DNA of 57,571 bases from an uncultured Muribaculaceae bacterium. Its GTDB lineage: Bacteria > Bacteroidota > Bacteroidia > Bacteroidales > Muribaculaceae. Each line of letters begins with the position of its first letter. Position 1 is the first letter of the stretch. Made by a program: the position numbers and the translations under genes. The notes beneath the pieces were generated by a model, which saw only the letters and a program-made list of their open reading frames with translations, did not search any database and was not told the origin of the DNA. This document shows, piece after piece, positions 1 through 7,248 of this stretch. The DNA lies in assembly GCA_904502025.1 (NCBI GenBank), contig CAJGDJ010000012.1, positions 1 through 57,571 on the forward strand. Direction: 5' to 3'.

Positions 1-2139
1 ACAAGTTGTGAAACCGTCAACATAGAACATAGAACCTACGTGACCTTCTTCAGCAACGATTCTTACAGTAGCAGAAGAAGAACCCCAAGTAACTTGGTCA
101 GCTGGATAAGTTTCAGTAATATCAGTATTTGCTACATAACCGGCGAAGTCATCTTCGTTAGCTACCCATTCAGTTGCCCCTTGAGCAAGTTCCCAACGAT
201 AGATACAAAGTTTTTCACCGGCAATAGTTGCACCTACAGCAGCCATACAAACAGCGTTAGAAGTTTCACCAGTGATGTCACCAACTACGTCCCAGTAGTC
301 GATACGACCGGCAGCATTAGATTCTTTTGCAGGAAGAGCCCATTGACCAACGTTTCTACATTCACCGGTTTCAAGGTCGTCAACAACATAGATTTGAGCG
401 GGTTTAGCACAAACGTCGCTATACATACCACAAATCCATACATTGCCGGCATCGTCGATGCCTACTTGGTTGGCACAAAGAAGTCCAGAGATAGGCTCAT
501 TATTGCAAGTCAAAGCAAGTAACCCTTCGTATTCACCTGTTTCGAGGTCGAAGATTGCAAGGTGAGCATAGTTATTTGAAGTTGCAGCATCACCTTCGCC
601 GGTTGTGATAGTTCTTGAGAAACCAACGTAAATTTTACCACGATTAGTGTCAATAGCGGCAGAACGAGCATTTGTACCTTTTTCTTTAACGAAATCAAGA
701 TTTAGGAAAGTTTCAGGAGTGTGGTTACGGTCAATAATCCATTTGTTTTCACAAGTTATACCTGTAAGGTTGTCAGTTTGATATATATGCCCGTCAGTAA
801 TTAGGTTTTTAGGAATATCAGTTGTGTCAGTTGGCTCGTTTGGATTTTCAGGAGGAGTATTTGCACGCAAGTCTATTGGTACGAATTCTTCATCATTACC
901 ATAACCGGCTAATGTGTTTATAAAATTATTAGCATAAGTCTTTATCTTAGTGAAATCAGAAGATAAAGAACTACTACAGTCAAGAGCAAATACCACAACT
1001 GCACTTTTTCTTAATGTTTCGACCTCAGGTTCTGAATCAGATCCTCCTTCGTTTGTTGCTTGCCACAAACCGGAGGTTGGAATATAAGTCCAGAATTTGA
1101 TATTATTAGGATTTATTGTGGAGCCATCATTAGTTTTTACATCTTCAAATATGTATTTAAATTTAGAATTGCTTATACGTGAATCGTAGCCAACAGTACT
1201 TCCATTCTCACAAGTAACACCCACATATTTCACATCGATTAATGATTGGTCGGCAAAGTTGAATTTTCCTTCAATATACATTTTAGATGATGAAGCATTG
1301 CTTACATTATCTAATGTTATTCTTAATATTGTTCCGTTACTTTTTCCGTTAATAATAACGCTAACATTATTATAGTGGTTTTCTTTATTGATTTGGTCAC
1401 AAATTTCTTTTAAGCAATTCTCAACATCACTTATATTTTTTATGGTTTTTGCATTTTCATCTTTACTTGCCAAAAGTTTTAAATTTTTATCAAATTGAAA
1501 TAAATCAATTACATATCCACCATTAAAACCAATTGTATATGCATTGATATTTAGGTTCCCTATTTTTGTTGATTTTATCTGAGAATTTAGAGCTTGTAAA
1601 TATTCATCATCAGTAGAATATCCTCCACTGTTTGGCATATATAAGGAACCATCATCTAATCCATCGGTAAATGTAACCAGTGATACAGATGTTAAATCTT
1701 CGGGATATTCGGTATTTTTTAGCATATTTATTGCATTCTCAACGGCATAGTACAAGTGGGTAGAGCTTTTCATTGATTGACTATTAACAAATGTTTGATA
1801 TGAACCTTTTGTTGAAGTTGTTAAATCACCTATTTGCTTTATCTCGAGTCCATCGCTAAAAGCAACAATACCTAAATAAACACCACTTTTAATAGGGACT
1901 CCACCTAATTTGAAGTTATCTATACGACCTAAATTATCGACTCGGTGTTTTGTGCCATTATTATATAAATCCATATAATAGGTTGATCCTGATGTGTCAA
2001 ATAGCATAGAGTCAATAGATTCAGTAACGTAGGATTTAATTAATGAGCCATCTTTATAAAGATGTAGATATTGTGCATTTACCGAACTTAAAGTTATCAT
2101 ACACGCAAATATCATTATTAATCTTTTTATTGTATTCAT
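1..2139 (-). CDS. Secreted von Willebrand A-domain protein, C-terminus cut by window edge
   Basis: The frame is open for 713 codons from ATG 2139 to the left edge, so the gene is partial at its 3' end. A signal peptide (about residues 1-22, ending SVNAQ) implies export. Residues ~75-245 read as the central part of a VWA domain: strand GIVAFSDG (~91-97), helix with SSTHLYYAVENA, strand VTFTDGLDDGS with the metal-site Asp. The strand with the DxSxS metal-site motif (FALDCSSSLS, ~384-393) comes about 130 residues after this part, so the fold appears circularly permuted. From ~430 onward it looks like a beta-propeller-type extracellular domain (repeated strands such as GKIYVGFSR, AHLAIFDLETGEY, GNVWICGM). 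It starts 19 bp after the upstream secreted-protein gene and probably shares its promoter and structured leader. The last 700 bp are visibly richer in GC than the first half. Its ligand is unknown. Confidence 0.8.
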   Translation of the reverse strand, partial: MNTIKRLIMIFACMITLSSVNAQYLHLYKDGSLIKSYVTESIDSMLFDTSGSTYYMDLYNNGTKHRVDNLGRIDNFKLGGVPIKSGVYLGIVAFSDGLEIKQIGDLTTSTKGSYQTFVNSQSMKSSTHLYYAVENAINMLKNTEYPEDLTSVSLVTFTDGLDDGSLYMPNSGGYSTDDEYLQALNSQIKSTKIGNLNINAYTIGFNGGYVIDLFQFDKNLKLLASKDENAKTIKNISDVENCLKEICDQINKENHYNNVSVIINGKSNGTILRITLDNVSNASSSKMYIEGKFNFADQSLIDVKYVGVTCENGSTVGYDSRISNSKFKYIFEDVKTNDGSTINPNNIKFWTYIPTSGLWQATNEGGSDSEPEVETLRKSAVVVFALDCSSSLSSDFTKIKTYANNFINTLAGYGNDEEFVPIDLRANTPPENPNEPTDTTDIPKNLITDGHIYQTDNLTGITCENKWIIDRNHTPETFLNLDFVKEKGTNARSAAIDTNRGKIYVGFSRTITTGEGDAATSNNYAHLAIFDLETGEYEGLLALTCNNEPISGLLCANQVGIDDAGNVWICGMYSDVCAKPAQIYVVDDLETGECRNVGQWALPAKESNAAGRIDYWDVVGDITGETSNAVCMAAVGATIAGEKLCIYRWELAQGATEWVANEDDFAGYVANTDITETYPADQVTWGSSSATVRIVAEEGHVGSMFYVDGFTTC

Positions 2140-2158
2140 ATTCAATATATGTTTAAGG

Positions 2159-2659
2159 TTAGTGTTTGATAATCTTTTGTGTTTGTGTTGCTGTCGCAGT
2201 TACTGCTTTTACCATATATATACCTGATGCGTAGTTTACAAGGGAAATGGTAGCTTCGGTAGTCATTGGTGTTAACATTTTCACTACCATTCCATTGAGG
2301 TTGCACACCACAACAGTTGTGATTTCTTGTGATGAAGATACTGAGATTTCTTGCCTCACAGAATTGTAGGATATAGATAAGTCATTTTTGTTGGTCAATA
2401 CTTTTTCTAATCCAGAAGTAAGGTCGATTTCAAATGTTACATCATCTGTTTCAGGAAAGGTATAACTATCGATACTTATGTCTCCTTTTTGATGAATTTC
2501 AAAAGAATTCGAGGATTGTCCCCCAAATGTAACTTTTTGAATGTTAGTAATTGAATAAGGTTTGTTTCCATCAGTTGTGTGTACAACCAAATACTGTGGA
2601 GTTGCCGCAAAAGTTGTTATCATTGACAACAGTAATGCAGGTGTAAATGCTCGTCGCAT
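2159..2659 (-). CDS. Small secreted protein with T9SS-type C-terminal sorting tail
   Basis: 166 residues. Residues 1-19 are a signal peptide (MRRAFTPALLLSMITTFAA). Near the N-terminus, YLVVHTTDGNKPYSITNIQKVTF is followed by a beta-rich stretch (DISIDSYTFPETDDVTFEI), a layout common in short secreted Bacteroidales proteins. Residues ~88-166 resemble the T9SS type A sorting domain: ISYNSVRQEISVSSS, VVVCNLNGMVV, and YASGIYMVKAVTA ending in QKIIKH. The start at 2659 follows an AGGAGG-like stretch ~18 nt upstream; a nearer out-of-frame ATG lies at ~2669. It is first in a two-gene unit with the VWA protein and lies behind an unusually long structured leader. The sorting tail is well supported; the protein's role is unknown. 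Confidence 0.8.
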   Translation of the reverse strand: MRRAFTPALLLSMITTFAATPQYLVVHTTDGNKPYSITNIQKVTFGGQSSNSFEIHQKGDISIDSYTFPETDDVTFEIDLTSGLEKVLTNKNDLSISYNSVRQEISVSSSQEITTVVVCNLNGMVVKMLTPMTTEATISLVNYASGIYMVKAVTATATQTQKIIKH

Positions 2660-2985
2660 AAATATAACATGTTTGTGAGCCTCCTGTGTCCCCGAATTTG
2701 GCTGGTTAATATTATTTTAATGGGTATTATATGCGAAAGGCGTAGGACATTGCCGGTTTATCTATTCGTAGGCATCGCCAAACGCCCTCTCTGAAATAAA
2801 CAGCCCACCCACGCCAATTATATATCATCACCCGCTTGTGTGGGTGGGATATACAACAAGCAAAGGCGTTTTGACCACTTATCCTTCAGAGAAAATTTTG
2901 GCGAATTTTACGAATAAGGATAAAGCGAAACGCTTTCACTAATATGTCTCCTATGGGGAGGACAACACTTTGCCACCCATAAGAT
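2660..2985 (-). ncRNA. Candidate structured 5' leader RNA of the secreted-protein operon
   Basis: This is a relatively GC-rich stretch between an excellent promoter (2991-3021) and the T9SS-tail gene, with no credible ORF. Read on the minus strand it has nested long-range pairing. P1 is TATTCGTA (2909-2916) with TACGAATA (2763-2770). P2 is TCGCCAAA (2897-2904) with TTTGGCGA (2775-2782), separated from P1 by a symmetric 4x4 internal loop. P3 is TCTCTGA (2886-2892) with TCAGAGA (2788-2794). P4 is CCCACCCA (2841-2848) with TGGGTGGG (2804-2811). A further match, AAACGCC (2865-2871) with GGCGTTT (2780-2786), crosses P3 and would be a pseudoknot or a switch. A local hairpin AAAGCG-TTT-CGCTTT precedes P1. 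I do not recognise an Rfam family, and it is not RNase P, tmRNA or a cobalamin riboswitch. A cis-regulatory role is inferred. Confidence 0.6.
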
Positions 2986-2990
2986 TGATG

Positions 2991-3021
2991 CAAAATTATG
3001 AATTAATGAGGAAAGAACAAA
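2991..3021 (-). promoter_or_regulatory. Bacteroidetes-type promoter for the secreted-protein operon
   Basis: On the minus strand TTTG (3018-3021) is followed after exactly 19 bp by TAATTTTG (2991-2998). This matches the -33/-7 consensus of Bacteroides promoters. Transcription would start near 2985, about 325 nt before the first gene. Confidence 0.7.
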
Positions 3022-3170
3022 AAAAAAGTAAAAATAATTTAGAGTTGCATAATAAGGTATATTAGTGTCAATCTGAGGTAATTAATAACATTATAAGATT
3101 AGGCTGAAATAAGTGTGATTTTGTAAAATCGCGAGTTGCAAAATTGTAGAGCTGTGAGTAATGTGTTGAT
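3022..3170. other. AT-rich intergenic DNA, nothing recognised
   Basis: I see no ORF, RNA gene or repeat here. It separates the leader and promoter of the secreted-protein operon from the terminator of the thioredoxin-like gene. Confidence 0.5.
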
Positions 3171-3207
3171 ACAAAAAAAGCCTGTCGCATTTTGTGACAG
3201 ACTTACA
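3171..3207 (-). terminator. Intrinsic terminator of the thioredoxin-like gene
   Basis: Arms 3178-3186 and 3196-3204 form a 9-bp stem with one G-U wobble. On the minus strand a run of seven T follows. It lies 12 bp past the stop codon. Confidence 0.75.
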
Positions 3208-3215
3208 ACGTTTCA

Positions 3216-3716
3216 TTAAAGACTTAAAATCTTTGTCAATGTTTCGGTTGATGGGTTTGTTGCAATAACACGACCAATAGGGTCAATTAACAGCGTGTTA
3301 TACCCATCTTCAAGATGAAAAGTTTCTTTAATTTTCTTGGCATCATCACCTTGAACATTAAATTGTGTCTTTGAATTAAGATTGTCTCTACGCACTATCT
3401 CACGAAAAAGGCGTTCACTACGGTCAAAATTAACCGACAAGAAACAAAATTGTTCTTCTGATTCGGCATTTTTTGCAAATGCACTATATTCATTACATGC
3501 TACCCTTGAAATTGCATCGGTTGATGCCCAAAATGAAAGCAACACATATTTTCCTTTCAGCTCATTAAGATTAATTTGGGTGTTATTTCCGATTAAGGTT
3601 AGAGAAGGAATTTTATATCCTTCTTTAGCATCAATTACCTTACCGGTATAAGCTGAAATGGAGACCAAAAGAACGGCAAAGAACACAATAATTCTAATTG
3701 TTTTCTTCATTAACAT
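3216..3716 (-). CDS. Secreted thioredoxin-like protein (TlpA/AhpC fold) without CxxC
   Basis: 166 residues, or 164 if the second ATG at 3710 is used. Residues ~1-24 are a signal peptide, so it acts in the periplasm. The body follows TlpA-type thiol-disulfide oxidoreductases: PSLTLIGNNTQINLNELKGKYVLLSFWAS, then FLSVNFDRSERLF, and the late NTLLIDPIGRVIATNP with the cis-proline-side strand. Where the family has WCxxC, this protein reads WASTDAISRVAC, so the redox pair is missing; only one Cys is nearby. It is therefore unlikely to be a classical disulfide reductase and may be a binding or chaperone-like relative. It is monocistronic, with its own promoter, leader and terminator. The fold call is firm; the function is not known. 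Confidence 0.75.
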   Translation of the reverse strand: MLMKKTIRIIVFFAVLLVSISAYTGKVIDAKEGYKIPSLTLIGNNTQINLNELKGKYVLLSFWASTDAISRVACNEYSAFAKNAESEEQFCFLSVNFDRSERLFREIVRRDNLNSKTQFNVQGDDAKKIKETFHLEDGYNTLLIDPIGRVIATNPSTETLTKILSL

Positions 3717-3730
3717 TCTATTTAATTTCT

Positions 3731-3820
3731 AACTAAGAACTCAGGTCAAATTATCATCAAGTTAACACTGAATTCTTGCCGATTTTCGGCGAAAAGAGCC
3801 ATCGCTATGGCATCTTAGTT
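3731..3820 (-). ncRNA. Candidate cloverleaf-like 5' leader of the thioredoxin-like gene
   Basis: Four stems fit a junction. P1 is AACTAAGA (3731-3738) with TCTTAGTT (3813-3820). P2 pairs 3736-3744 with 3768-3776 (one G-U), sharing three bases with P1. P3 is GCCG/CGGC (3778-3790). P4 is GCCAT/ATGGC (3798-3811). The promoter box at 3835-3842 places the whole element inside the 5' UTR, 15 nt before the start codon. It lacks T-loop and anticodon features, so it is not a tRNA. Its function is unknown. Confidence 0.4.
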
Positions 3821-3834
3821 TTGGAAAACTGGTG

Positions 3835-3866
3835 CAAAATTAGTGATTTTTTTCCAATTATGCAAA
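3835..3866 (-). promoter_or_regulatory. Promoter of the thioredoxin-like gene
   Basis: Minus-strand TTTG (3863-3866), 20-bp spacer, then TAATTTTG (3835-3842). The predicted start of transcription is close to 3829. Confidence 0.6.
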
Positions 3867-3955
3867 TCTCACACTTTGTAAGTGTCAAATATAGTGGAAG
3901 ATAGAGATTTTTGGAAAGATTTTAATGTCTATTATAAGACTTATGATACATAATT

Positions 3956-4918
3956 TTATATAGAATCAGAGTCATTAAATTCTATATGGATGGTTGAGTC
4001 GGAACTTAATTTATTAATTGAATCAAGAGCTTTAATTGAATCTAATCGATGAGCTTCTTTTAACGCTTCGGCTTTCTCTATTGAGTCTTTTCGAGCTTTC
4101 TCTTTGAAATATTCTTCTTTGAAATCAAGGAATTCAACAGGGTCTTCAATTACAGTATCGGGGAGAATAATTGCGGGCATCTCAATTCCGGCTTTTTCAT
4201 TTTCGTTTACATCGCGTTTCCCGGGGTTTACGATTATTGGCATACCCTTTTTTGCATATTTATATAGGTATAGGATTTGTTCGTTTTGAATGCGAATACA
4301 GCCATGGCTACATCTGCGACCAATCGAGTAACGTGCATTAGTGCCGTGTATTCCAATTTGAGTTGTTACACGAATGAAACGAGGTCCAAATTGCCCTTTA
4401 ATTGGAGATGTATAACCATTATCATCGGTGAAAAGCCAATCAGTACTATCAAATCTTCCACCACAAAGAAAATAGCCTTCAGGAGTGCGACTATCTGCTT
4501 TTTTTTGCTTATGACCATAGTTTTTTCCACATGCCATTTTGAAGTTGAGGACGCGATTGCCGAATTTGTCATACAATATAACCATCATTGTATTTTTATC
4601 AACAATGATAAAATTATCGAATTTATTGTTGATTAGGCGTTGAGCATAGGGTAAATGTTGATCTATAAGAGAGGGAATTATGCCAGTTGAATATTCATTC
4701 CAAAAATCTGAATTTTGGATAAATTTAATAGCTTCTTCTTTTGAACAATTTGATGGTAACGTATCAACGATTTCTTCTATTGGTTTTTCTATTGATATTA
4801 TAGTATCATTTGAGATTGAATTAGGAGTGTTGGTGTTAATTGTTTTGTATTCATTGTTACAAGAAACAATGGTTATGATAATGAGAATGCTATAAAATAT
4901 TTTGATAATTATATTCAT
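3956..4918 (-). CDS. L,D-transpeptidase (YkuD) lipoprotein
   Basis: 320 residues from ATG 4918. An in-frame ATG at 5017 would overlap the upstream permease gene and place 33 residues before the signal peptide, so 4918 is preferred. Residues 1-20 are a lipoprotein signal (MNIIIKIFYS... ending TIVSC, lipid on Cys20). The YkuD catalytic segment is clear near residues 190-212: IHGTNARYSIGRRCSHGCIR, with the His and the SHGC Cys nucleophile. Upstream, FIIVDKNTMMVILYD and SRTPEGYF are the usual substrate-side strands. Such enzymes make 3-3 peptidoglycan crosslinks or attach proteins to peptide stems. The last ~60 residues are a charged, probably helical tail (KEEYFKEKARKDSIEKAEAL). It lies 35 bp downstream of the LptF/G-like gene on the same strand. 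Confidence 0.88.
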   Translation of the reverse strand: MNIIIKIFYSILIIITIVSCNNEYKTINTNTPNSISNDTIISIEKPIEEIVDTLPSNCSKEEAIKFIQNSDFWNEYSTGIIPSLIDQHLPYAQRLINNKFDNFIIVDKNTMMVILYDKFGNRVLNFKMACGKNYGHKQKKADSRTPEGYFLCGGRFDSTDWLFTDDNGYTSPIKGQFGPRFIRVTTQIGIHGTNARYSIGRRCSHGCIRIQNEQILYLYKYAKKGMPIIVNPGKRDVNENEKAGIEMPAIILPDTVIEDPVEFLDFKEEYFKEKARKDSIEKAEALKEAHRLDSIKALDSINKLSSDSTIHIEFNDSDSI

Positions 4919-4953
4919 TGTATTTATAGTTGTAGATGTCGATAAAATAAAAC

Positions 4954-6030
4954 TTAGATTGACGCTCTTCGATAAAGGTATATGGCAATAATTGAGTAGA
5001 TGATATTGGGAATCCACATAGCAACCATTGGAGATGTTAATCCCGAAACAGCAAATGATGATGTTACGGTCATAAATAAAATGTAACTAAAACTTAATAC
5101 AAGACCAATGCCTATATTTAGACCCATTCCGCCTTTAACTTTCTTAGATGATAATGCCATGCCAATTACTGTAAGAATAAATGCAGCTGCACACATAGCA
5201 TATCGTTTTTCGTTTTCAATCTCAAATGACTTTATATTTGCCACACCTCGTTCTTTTTGACGATTTATATATTCGCTAAGTTGAGGAGATGTCATTTTTT
5301 CGTGGTCGTTTTTTGCAATTAAAAAGTCGCGTGGCTCAAACGGAATTATTGTGTCAAGACGTTTCCCTGTTTGTATATATTCTCGTTTGTCCTTAAAATC
5401 GCGAATTTCATAGTCTCTAACTTGCCATTGATATGCAGTGTCCCATTTGATAATTTGAGCCGAGAGACGTGATTTAAGTTTTTTATTTTCAAATGATTCT
5501 AAAGAAAATTTATATCCGGTTTTAGTTGTGTTGTCATAACGACTCATATATGCAATTTGCCCCGGAGCTACTTGTAGCATGATGTTGCTACCATAGTTAA
5601 CTCTTTTATTTTTTACGTATGTATTGGTAAATTCTATTCGTTCGATGTTTGCCGGAGGAATAATGTATGCACTTAACACGTATGAGCTAAATGCAATTAT
5701 AGTAGCAGATATCATATAGGGCAACAATAGACGTTTGAAACTGACACCGGCTGATAACATTGCAATAATCTCAGAGTTGTCGGCGAGTTTCGATGTAAAA
5801 AAGATTACGGCAATAAATGTAAATAGTGGGCTGAATTGGTTAGCAAAATAGGGTAGAAAGTTTAAGAAATAATCAAATATAGTAGCGTCTAATGGTGCTT
5901 TTAAGAATGCGTCGAGTTTTTCATTGACGTCAAACATAATAGTAATTGCCAATATGAGAATAATGGCAAATATATATGTGCCAAGAAATTTCTTTATAAT
6001 ATATCGATCAATTCTATTGAAAACTTTCAT
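4954..6030 (-). CDS. LptF/LptG family permease (lipopolysaccharide export)
   Basis: 358 residues. Three N-terminal membrane helices (~12-34, 58-80, 100-122) and three C-terminal ones (~275-295, 300-322, 330-352) flank a periplasmic beta-rich domain, the layout of YjgP/YjgQ proteins. These form the inner-membrane channel of the Lpt machine, which moves LPS to the outer membrane using the LptB ATPase. The start MKVFNRIDRYIIKKFLGTY is typical of the family, with its conserved amphipathic first helix. It begins 19 bp after the tgt stop, an arrangement I recall from other Bacteroidales. The sequence cannot decide between LptF and LptG. Confidence 0.88.
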   Translation of the reverse strand: MKVFNRIDRYIIKKFLGTYIFAIILILAITIMFDVNEKLDAFLKAPLDATIFDYFLNFLPYFANQFSPLFTFIAVIFFTSKLADNSEIIAMLSAGVSFKRLLLPYMISATIIAFSSYVLSAYIIPPANIERIEFTNTYVKNKRVNYGSNIMLQVAPGQIAYMSRYDNTTKTGYKFSLESFENKKLKSRLSAQIIKWDTAYQWQVRDYEIRDFKDKREYIQTGKRLDTIIPFEPRDFLIAKNDHEKMTSPQLSEYINRQKERGVANIKSFEIENEKRYAMCAAAFILTVIGMALSSKKVKGGMGLNIGIGLVLSFSYILFMTVTSSFAVSGLTSPMVAMWIPNIIYSIIAIYLYRRASI

Positions 6031-6049
6031 CTGAATTTTTGAAGTCTAA

Positions 6050-7180
6050 TTATAAACGACGGGTTACACGTTCAACCATCTCAGTCTTCCATAATTTGAA
6101 ATCTCCTGCAATGATATGTTTGCGAGCTTCTTGAACTAACCAAAGGTAAAAAGCGAGATTATGTATTGACGCTATTTGCATTGCTAATATTTCTTGGCTG
6201 ATAAATAAGTGTCGTAAGTATGCTTTGCTATACATTCGATCAACATAACTTGGTCCATCTTCTTGTATTGGACTAAAGTCGTTTGCCCATTTTTTGTTTC
6301 GCATATTCATAATGCCGTTAGCAGTAAATAGCATGCCGTTTCGACCATTACGAGTGGGCATGACGCAGTCCATCATGTCAACACCTCGGTCAATAGCTTC
6401 AAGAATATTAGCAGGAGTGCCTACGCCCATAAGGTAGCGAGGTTTGTCTTTGGGAAGAATTTCATTAACCACCTCAATCATATCATACATTACTTCGGCC
6501 GGTTCTCCTACGGCAAGTCCACCAATGGCATTTCCATCAGCTCCTAATTCGGCAACTGTTAAAGCTGATTGACGGCGAAGATCAGGATATGTGCAACCTT
6601 GGACAATGGGAAAATAAGCTTGAGAGTACCCATATTTACCCTCGGTTTCTTTATAATGTTTCCACCCTCGCATTAGCCAACGTGTTGTTAATCCTAATGA
6701 TTTTTTTGCATAATCATATTCTGCTGTGCCTGGAGGACATTCATCGAGTTGCATCATAATGTCTGCACCAATCGAACGTTGTATATCTACAATGTTTTCG
6801 GGCGTAAACAAGTGTTTGCTACCATCTATGTGGCTTCTAAAATAGGCACCTTCTTCTTTTAGTTTGCGATTAGAGGAAAGAGAAAACACTTGAAAGCCAC
6901 CACTATCGGTTAGGATAGGTCGATCCCACCCATTAAATTTATGTAACCCTCCCGCTTGTTCGAGAATTTCAATACCTGGACGTAAATATAAATGATATGT
7001 GTTACCCAATATAATTTGGGCTTTCACATCTTCTTTCATTTCGTGCATGTGCACTGCTTTTATTGCACCGAGAGTTCCCACCGGCATAAATATTGGTGTC
7101 TCAATTTTGCCGTGGTCGGTTGTGATAATTCCGGCACGTGCTTCACTATTATTTGCTGTAGCTTGTAGTAAAAAATCCAT
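6050..7180 (-). CDS. tgt: Queuine tRNA-guanine transglycosylase
   Basis: 376 residues. Exchanges guanine for preQ1 at the wobble base of GUN anticodons. The barrel motifs are present: GNTYHLYLRPG, ILTDSGGFQVFSL, VQGCTYPDLRRQSA, GGLAVGEP, and DCVMPTRNGRNG with the nucleophilic Asp. The C-terminal zinc site is lost: where most Tgt proteins have CxCxxC before YSRAYLRHL, this one reads PIQEDGPSYVDRMYSKAY with no Cys, although the later His in SIHNL is kept. I recall the same loss in other Bacteroidetes Tgt proteins. The ATG is only 7 nt past a TAACTTTG box (7188-7195), implying a very short leader. The LptF/G-like permease follows in the same transcript. Confidence 0.93.
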   Translation of the reverse strand: MDFLLQATANNSEARAGIITTDHGKIETPIFMPVGTLGAIKAVHMHEMKEDVKAQIILGNTYHLYLRPGIEILEQAGGLHKFNGWDRPILTDSGGFQVFSLSSNRKLKEEGAYFRSHIDGSKHLFTPENIVDIQRSIGADIMMQLDECPPGTAEYDYAKKSLGLTTRWLMRGWKHYKETEGKYGYSQAYFPIVQGCTYPDLRRQSALTVAELGADGNAIGGLAVGEPAEVMYDMIEVVNEILPKDKPRYLMGVGTPANILEAIDRGVDMMDCVMPTRNGRNGMLFTANGIMNMRNKKWANDFSPIQEDGPSYVDRMYSKAYLRHLFISQEILAMQIASIHNLAFYLWLVQEARKHIIAGDFKLWKTEMVERVTRRL

Positions 7181-7187
7181 ATCTTTG

Positions 7188-7195
7188 CAAAGTTA
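7188..7195 (-). promoter_or_regulatory. -7 box upstream of tgt
   Basis: TAACTTTG on the minus strand, ending 7 nt before the tgt ATG. No clear -33 element is seen at the usual distance. Confidence 0.45.
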
Positions 7196-7248
7196 CAGCA
7201 AATTATCCAAAAATTGTCTATTTTAATGTGTTATATCTCAAATTTCTT

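Noticed and set aside
40..698. Short ORFs near the left edge on both strands
   Set aside because: The continuous minus-strand frame of the VWA protein covers this region; the others are shadows.
2660..2985. RNase P RNA, tmRNA or cobalamin riboswitch in the structured leader
   Set aside because: The conserved cores of these RNAs are absent: no P4 GAGGAAAGTCC-type core, no tRNA-like CCA end, no B12 box.
3731..3820. tRNA gene suggested by the four-stem shape
   Set aside because: No TTCGA T-loop, no 7-base anticodon loop and a poor acceptor stem.
4919..5017. Upstream start for the L,D-transpeptidase at 5017
   Set aside because: It would overlap the permease gene and put 33 residues in front of a clean lipoprotein signal.
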